A stretch of 64,000 nt of DNA from Pomphorhynchus laevis (lineage: Eukaryota > Acanthocephala > Palaeacanthocephala > Echinorhynchida > Pomphorhynchidae). A program made the translations under genes and the position numbers. A model generated the notes under the pieces. It was not told the DNA's origin and did no database searches. It saw only the letters and a program-made list of their open reading frames with translations. Below, piece by piece: positions 23,401-32,400 of this stretch. The DNA lies in assembly GCA_012934845.2 (NCBI GenBank), contig WNNJ02000896.1, positions 1-64,000 of the forward strand, written 5' to 3'. The stretch's first letter is position 1. Each line of letters begins with the position of its first letter.

Positions 23401-26400
23401 CATAGAAATTATCGAAATTCTGTTGATGTGAACTGAACGCCCCTGTCTAAATGTGTGGCCTCGTGGGCACCGAAAATAGAAAACAGATATGTAGTCATTG
23501 TATTCGTCTAGACAGGGTTATACGAAAGCGTACTTCGAATATTCGTCGATGATTGCTAATAAGTATTTATAATCGTCTGATGAGGATTTATGCCCGATAA
23601 AATCAACGAATAACCTTCAAAGGATCTTCGAGCAATGATCAGAGGCATCCGCCTTGGGCGATTGAACAAAGGTTTTAGTTCACCGTACACGGAACACAAG
23701 GAACAAACTCGTTTTATCACCTCTATTGAGAACGGAATATTCTTCTGTTTCACAAAATAATTTAGACGTTCTATTCCGTGATGGCATAAGGTATCATGAA
23801 GATCTTTAAGAAAGATACATATCATAGCGCACATGGACGAGATATGGCGTCGGCCACAGTGTCACTTTTTCTTGGCCTAAATTTGATTTCGTACCAATAA
23901 TTTGATAGTTATAACTTCCAACACAGCAGTTTTTCGTTTTCGGCTCGACTTTACCCAGAATTATTTAAGATGAAAGAAATTGACGGTTGATCTGTCACAA
24001 TCGAGAATTTCATTCTCATTGGTAGATATTACCATTTATGTATGGATTCAATTATGGTCGCTTCTTCAAGCTCAATTGACGACTGCAATTGCTCGAATTT
24101 CGTTAATGAAAGTGAGAACAATGCAACTGATCTTTCACACTATCATAGAGCTGCTGCTAACGCACATCATGAGATATCTGTCTCGACATTTAAGGGGAGG
24201 TATTATCTATAGCTGTCATGGCTGCATTGCTGATTTCGTCTATCAGATTTTGGACGCAATGAATTTGACCCAAATCCAATGAAAAAAATTGACATCGAGT
24301 AGCGGGCGTATCTTAGAGGAATAGTTAGATATCCAGTGACTGTAGTACGAAAGTAAGCCCAAGGTTCTCTTGAGTGAATTAAACGCAGTATGATCAGGTA
24401 ACTGTTTCAAGGATAGCAACTGCTCGGGGTCAGGCCTTAGTTTCCCATACGAGATCATACATCAGAGATAGCTCAATTGCTTAATTTAATACATGCATTT
24501 TGATTTCTTCAATTTCATGCGTTTATTAAGTACTTTACGGAACTCGTTGAGGTTATTGTCATGAACTTCTTGATTTTCTCCTGCCACAACAATATTAACG
24601 AAGTAAGCATAATTTGATTGTAGGTAATTTTCGATTATAATCTCGGTCATAACTCTCTGAAATATCGCCACCGAATTCGTCAGATCAAATTTCTGACGAA
24701 TTCATCTTTCTGTTTCGTTTTATAAAGTCTTGACCAAGAATTAAGGGCGAGCATAGTTCCGGTAGAATTGAAATTTTTAGAGATTGGTAGGGCATTTTTC
24801 ATATTTTCAAATATACAAAGCAATGACCAACTGTTTTGACTTTGCTATATGCAGACGCTAAGTTGATCGCTTAGACATATTTATATGTATGCAACTTGCA
24901 TATTTGCTGGGTATGAGTAAACATGAAATGTTGTACACTTCCGCTATCGACAAGTGCATGAACTGTAACGTATTCAATCTTGACGGAAATTAAACGATAT
25001 TCATGTATTGGAATTGAGCAAGTCATGCCAATGTTAGAATTCTGAATCGATGAACACGAGTATTGCGATGATCTACACACAACCCGAAATGTCTTTGTTT
25101 ACTAAATTTGTAGCAATAAAGATCTCTCGCCGGACAATCCGGTGAATTGATATCTCTTCCCTCAGAAATAACATTTGTAGAAACCTTTCGAGATTATATA
25201 GATAATCGATTTCTCATCACTATCGAACAATTGTTCTTAACATGTATTTTAGTATCTGTGGGACCCTTGAAATATGGTTGAGCTGAAGCAGAAAACTTTG
25301 GGTTGTCCGAGGTGTGTGGTATATAACTTTTGGCATATTTTTGAACAGTTTCCATGGCTCTCCTCGTTATTTTACCGTTATGTCAAGAGAGATATTATTG
25401 TACTCCAAATGTTGTCGTATAATAAAATCTTTCAACCCAAATATTAGAGCATCTCGAATGACTTCGTTAGCATAAACATTTTCCGTTACCTATCGAAAAT
25501 CTAATTCCTTTGTTAGTTGAACCAATCACCTCTTCATATGTAGTGCAGTAGACAACGAGATCATACACTTCGCTGGATACATAAATGATGAGTAGATGAA
25601 GTTTGCTAGGTGTCCTAGACGCATTTGTTGATACAATTTCTTCGATACAACTTTTGAATGTTCGAATCCAGTGCTTGAATTGAACGAGAGTGGTATCCGA
25701 TTTACCTTCAAATTGGGCGATACGCAGCATTTAGTCCATTTGAAACAGTTGTATATACACTTAAATAATTAAACAATTAAAATTAATTTAATTGTTTAAT
25801 TAAATCATTAATTTAATTAATCATTTAAACAATTTTAAAACATAATAAGTTAATTATAAGATACATGTGATCAAGCTGTAAATTCTTGAGTGACGGTCAG
25901 CACATTCTTGGTGAGTTAGAGTTAGGGCTAAAGAACCCCAGTAATTTTAAATAATAAATTGAATAATAAAGATTAATAATTGTATAAATTTCTACTTTCT
26001 ACGGTAGCGTTAATAGCCTAAAAATAAAAAGCAATGTAAAGTTAATTTTTACTGTTTTAGATTAGTAAATGACAGAGACGCCTTACAAAAGTTGTGGTCG
26101 TGTTTAAAAGATGAAAGTATGGAGTTAAGAATAAGCGCCGCTAGGGCAGCAACAAAGTGTCTACAACGTATTCCGGTAATTTTCAAAAATTAAAATTAAA
26201 ATGATATATAAATTTTAATTATGATTTTTTATGAGAGAAAATAACATATTTTTACCAATAAAAAATAAATAACACTATTGATGAGTCCTTATGATGACTA
26301 GACGGCAGTACTTAAAATAAAATAACTTTTAAACTTTGGATTATATTTTCTGATTTCAAATTGCAAAATGTAGATATTTTATAAAATACAAAATAATATA

Positions 26401-29400
26401 ATTAGTAATTAAACTTATTAAATTATAAATTATAAAATCAATATTGCAGCTAAATTAATATTTCAACCAATTTTAATATTGTTCAATTTCAATAAATTTG
26501 CTTTCATATCTATTAATAATTAAGGATATTTCTTTATATATTCATTATTAATTTTAAAAGTTGCAAAATCGTAGCTAATTGAACTGCTTAACAAATACAT
26601 AATTTATTATTGATAAACGCTTGTAAAAACGTTTAAGTTCTTCCTGGTAACAAAGAAGAAATGTGATAATAATGAATATTGAATTCAAACTTTAACGGTA
26701 TGCATCTTAAAATTAAAACAAGTAGATTATTTAATTAAGATTATGTAAGATAAATTTTTATTAGTACAATTTAGGCGATGCATAAATCTCAATTTCATTT
26801 ACTACCATATAATTAGCAAACAAAATTATATGTATAACAATAATGTAACAATAATGTTCACTTGTCAATCTAAAAGATTGACAAGTGAACATTATATGAA
26901 ATGATGTTTATGATGTTCATTTTAAATTAATAAAACGTTTTTACATTAATTTGTAAATTTGAAACAACATATTTAAATTAATATCCAAATGTACGCTTTA
27001 AGATGAAATTTTATTTGTATAATTCACGTGATGCATCAACTCACAAAAGCTTAATTTTTGAATTGTGATTCTAGCTTAAAAATGTAGAAAATGAATTTTA
27101 AAATAAAATACACGAAACAAACATATTTTCAACATATTAATTCATTCTATAATTTAATTTGCTACAAAATTATATTAAAAATTTGACATTTAAAACATAG
27201 ATTAAATGAAAACTTTATCGTTTGCAAAGATATTTTTTCAGTTACACTATTTATCAAGAACAAATTTATCTCTGAAAATTCTTGGTTTAAAAAGTTCTCA
27301 CATTAAATGTCTGCTAGAATAACGTCTAATGATAACTATAATGTCATTTAATATCATATAATATCGCAAAGTTATTATTATAAGTTATCATAATATCACA
27401 GGCAAATTATAATGTCACAAAGTGCACTTTCTTGAGTTGATGCTTATTATGGACACTTGGAGATTAATTCAAAATAGTGTGCAGGATTCTGGTTATGGAA
27501 TCCTTATCAAGCTAAAAAAGATAAAACAACTATATAAATATATCAACGATGCGGAAGAATTTAATGGTGTTTTGGTCATGATTGATAATTGGAATTGCCA
27601 ATTAGACACAAAGATTTATTGCTGAAAAAGAGCATGTAAGCTTTTGATGATAGTGTCCTTATCAAGCAAAAAATATAAAAAAGCAACTACATCTACGTAA
27701 CACTTACAGAAAATAATTCATTATTTTTGTCATGATTGGAAATTGATTTAAAATTTGTAATGATTTGAAATTTTTCAATTAGATTTGTGCCAGGCATTAG
27801 ATGTGACTTATCGGAAATATTTAGATTCCTTTATTAATTTCCTCGATAAGTTACTTTTATAATAAACTACTTGAGAATTGTTTAATCTGATTTTGTGATC
27901 GTCATCAAGTACGTGATAAAATATCGCACATCTTCTCGTTTTATGGCGTATTGATGTTATTTGCTTATATTGATCAACTCCTGTGATGTATGTCCTACAT
28001 AAGAGCAATTATAATCGCTGCACGATACACAGTAAACTTGTGTACGATGATTACGTTTTGGTTTTAGTTTGAACATTTAGAAGTTCAGTTGTCATCTCCG
28101 ACATTCATTTTGTCACAATGAATTAAGTTCCGTTCATGTGCCAGTGTTGCTTAAATAGGCCGACTTTTACATGGTATCTCATTTTTATGTATTAAGTTCG
28201 TTGGAACTTACACGAACGTAACATGAAATTCTATAAAAATGCTATCAAAAAGGTTATAAATAATTATAAGATAAAAATTTAAGATAAAAATAAAATTTAC
28301 AATTCGTTATGTAATGACTTAAATTATATCATTTATAGAATTAGTTAGCATCGCTAAGCTTCAATGTTAGTACTTTCAAACAACTTGACCTAGTTCAGTA
28401 TTCATCCGATCGAGTTGGAATTACCTTTTATCGACAAAACGATCACTTATATAAAGAACGTTGTTGCATGACTATCTACTCATTTCCAGTCAAGACAGTT
28501 CCTTTAATTCAGAGCTATTTAACCTATGGGTCATGACCCACCAGGTGGATCATGGAAGGGTTTTTGTGAGTTATAAACATTCTACTTCGGTAAAGCATTC
28601 AAATGAAACAAAAATCTTTTCTCTCATATTGATAATTTCAGATTGCTCATCTTATAATGACATCGAGGAGTAAGAGAGGCTGGAAAGACGAATTTGTAAA
28701 GTACGGTTTCACAAAGGTTGTTGAAAAGGCATAATCAACGCGCAATCCATGACTTGTAATTCGGTTCTTGTCAATGAAAGTTTGAGTGTATTCAAGTTAC
28801 TGGCCCACTTTAATAATGTACATGGTGGAGATGTAACATAAATGGAAATGAAATGAAAGAGGGCACGATTTGACCAGAAGGGAACCCTTAGAGGATTTCA
28901 ATTTGTAAAACACGAAAATCAATGTTGGAAGTTTCTTATGAAGTTGCGTACATAATTGCATGAGAAAAAGCCTCATATTGTAGTTGAAAAAAGCTAATTA
29001 AACCTGCTACACTAAAAATAGCACAACAGGTCCTTGGAGAAGAAGCGATGAAAAAGCTCAAAGATTTTCCGTTATCAAACGATGTCATTAAATCAAAAAT
29101 AGTTGAGATGAGCGAAGACGTCCTTACACAAGTTGTATATGGAATCAAAAGCAGCCCAGTACAAATTTGTTTACAGCTGGACAAATCAAAGGATGTCACC
29201 AACATTAGTCATTTGCTTGTCTTCGTTCACCATGTAGAAGACATATTCTGCAAAAAGTTGGAATTAACTGCCAAAGCAACTGACGTTTTCGGATTGTTAA
29301 ATGATTTCTTAAAACCACTTGGTATCGACTAAAATAAAATTAGTTCTATCTACACAGACGGTGAACCTTCTATGTTAGGACACAAGTCAGGTTTCGTGAG

Positions 29401-32400
29401 TTTAGTGAAAAATGCTGTCCCAAATATTGTTAACATTCATTGTGTTATTTATCTCCAGGCACTTGCCTCAAAAGCGTTGCCGAACTCTTTCAAAGAAGTT
29501 CTGGCCGCCGTAGTTCAAGTTATGAATATTATTTGTGGAAAATCGCTTAATCACAGATTTTTTAAAGCATTTTGCGAGGAAGAAGGAGCGGAATAAATAC
29601 GCTTAACAATAGGTCAGCAATCAGTCTTAAATTGAAATTCACTAAAATTTGATATTTTGTGAGTTGTTTTTGCTCTGATACAGTAATCAATTAATTGTAA
29701 AATACTGTTGTTTTTTAACTGAGAGCTGGATTTTCTCACAACTAACAAATTAACCTTCGGTAAATATAAAACCAAACAAGCTGAATAAAAGCTGAATATA
29801 ACTTTCGGAACATTGTGAGGAAACCACAATGTCCCGAAATGATAAAAAATCCGAGTCGCTGCTGTTCTATATTATAGAGTCAAAGTAATACGCGCAACAG
29901 TATTAGAGGGCGATTCAAATACAATTACAATCACATCAACATGTTAATGGAGAATCTAGCTTGGGAGATAACCGGGATAGAGTCAGTCACAACAAGCAAC
30001 CTACTTTAAAGACTGTATTTAAACATAAATATGTAATACCTGCGGGATAAGTTCATGTATCAAAATGCCTGTAAAGATTGTTACAATGTATACATAGGGC
30101 AAACGATAAAAGGTTCATCTAAAAATAATTGCTTAGCACAAATCCGAACTTAGGAAGGTGGACATTTCATCTGTCATGTTAATTATATTCCATATTAATC
30201 ACCAAGTCCGAATCAGTCTTATACAATCGATTTTGACAATACAAAGCGTTAGATCAGGAAAATAATCTTTGCTGGAAATTAAAGGACGAAGCGATGCACA
30301 TTCAATCATCACCTTTAATTATGAAAGGCAACAAAAGCAACTGGATTTTAAAATTGTCATCACATAAAATGCAATATTAAACAGCTTTAATATTATGAAC
30401 TCCCTGTAGTAATCGTGTATGAAACACAAATGTGAAGATTTAAAGTTAGTTATGTAAAATTTTGTATTAAAAGGTCATTTGCATTTAAAATAAAGTTGAT
30501 TTGTCTCTCAGTTCTCGTTAAAAACGCAAAGGCATATAATGTGATAGATAATGTTAGGCTAAATTTGGCCTATTTTCTGTAGGTTAAAAAAATTACCGAT
30601 AACACATTAAACTAAAATATTGAGCTTTTTAATTTTTTGAACAGTCTTTTGTGAGCTTTATAGTTACATTCTAAATATTAAGGAAAGTCAAATCAAAATC
30701 CGACAATTTATTGGAGGAATTCATTTGTTGGTTTCGTTATTAAAGTGTCAGTCTGTAGATGTCCTTACTGCTGTTTGTGACCTAATTTCCGAAGTTGCAA
30801 AGAACGATTACAATCTTGGCATTTTGACCGATTACAACGTATTAGGAGCAATTAGCAAGCTCATGTCTACGGTTTGTTGCAGTGGCTACTTGTTTGGTAA
30901 TTTGTAAAAATTTGATGATATAATGTTTGCGATGCGTATTTTAAATTAATAAGACGTTTTTATATTAATTTTTAAATTTGAAATAAAACAGACTTCAAAA
31001 TTAATATCAAAATGTGCACTTTTTGTTTAGAAACGAAAAATCCTCTATTTCAATGGATTTGGAACAACTATTTTTAGTAATAAAAGTTTAATTTATATCG
31101 TAAATTAAATTAAATATATTTTATTTAATTTTTAATAAAAATTTGACATTTTTAAATTCGTTTTTAAATTTGAAACAAAATAGATATAAAACTTAATATC
31201 AAAATGTGTGCTTAAAGATAAAATTTTAGTTTACAAAATATAAATCAAGTGTGAAGAACAATAGTCAACTCACAACGGATCAGAAGAGTTTTCATTGTCG
31301 GGTGCCGTGTGTTCAGGCAGTTGTTCAGAGGAGTGAAGAGGCATTAACATCCTAAGCGGACTAGTCTTCATGTAGACACGTGGAATGTCATATCGCTAGC
31401 GGGGAAGGAACCAGAATTAGTTGAGGAGATGTTCTCTTCGGTCTAGAAATAATTGGAGTGACTTCTCGTCACTATTCGAGATCTGGAACTAAACTTTTAG
31501 ATCACGTTTGAACTTGAAAAATTCGGGAGTTACCAACGGAAAGCAACGACATGCAGGTGTAGAGATACTTACAAGTCCCCGGTTGTCGATCGTGGTAAAG
31601 AGCTTAACCCAGTGAACGAAATGCTGTCGTCTTTTAGACTTTTAGTCAAAGAGGGAAATGGATAACTGTAGTGTGTGCGTATGCTCCTAACATTATCTCG
31701 GAATATGCAGCCTTCGTGGAAGATCTTCAAGCTCTGCTTGATAGTACTCTTGTTGGAGATTCCCTCGTTCTAGTGGGTAACTTCAATGCTCATGTTAGTA
31801 GCGACAGTAGCACATGGAAGGGAGTGTTGAGGAGGAACGGAGTCTCCCATCTGAATGTGAGTGGTGTTGAATTATTGCACTTTTGTTCTCGTAACAATTT
31901 GTGCGTAACCAACACTATGTTTGAAGATGAGGAGATCCATAGATGCACATGGCATCAGGATTCTCTCAGTCAAAGATCAATATTCGATTCTGTAATCGAA
32001 TCATCTGATCTGCGACTTAATGTTCTGGACGCTCGTGTGAAGAGAGGGCTAAGCTGTCAAGCGATCACCACCTTGTAGTTAGTGAATTTCGATGGCAGGA
32101 TCGGATGCTAGACAACCCTGGTGAACCTAAATGTTGTGTGAGGGCGTGCTGGGAGCGGCTAGCAGATATTTCTGTCAAAGAACGTTTATCTGGCTACATC
32201 CAGGAGGTCTTCTCTCGGTTGCCAGAAGAGGTGAAAATTGATCAGGATGGAAAATGTTTAGATCCTCGCTTGCCAAAGTAACTGTGAAAAGTTGTGGCTC
32301 GAAGGCCTTAGGTGCTTGTCGCGGAAGAAATACTCGAACTGCTTGGTGGACATTAACAGTTACAGATTTTGTCCAACAAAAGAAGCTGGCTTATAAGGCA

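Larger units (their letters stand above)
22535..25910 (-). mobile_element. Ty3/gypsy-like LTR retrotransposon relic
   Basis: On the minus strand the order is gag-like, protease, RT, RNase H/connection and integrase zinc finger, then a pol tail, flanked by short direct terminal repeats. All frames are interrupted and, at 3.4 kb, it is shorter than a complete element, so it is dead. Inserted antisense in an ODAD2 intron. Integrase after RT/RNase H is the Ty3/gypsy order. Confidence 0.85.

Noticed and set aside
23570-23610. CTGATGA at about 23579 as a second hammerhead site
   Set aside because: It is followed by GGATTTATGCCC and GATAAA; no stem II or GAAA, and it lies in decayed gypsy integrase sequence.
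28461-28673. ORF MLHDYLLISSQDSS as a separate gene
   Set aside because: It adjoins the hAT relic in the same orientation and is most simply part of that decayed element.
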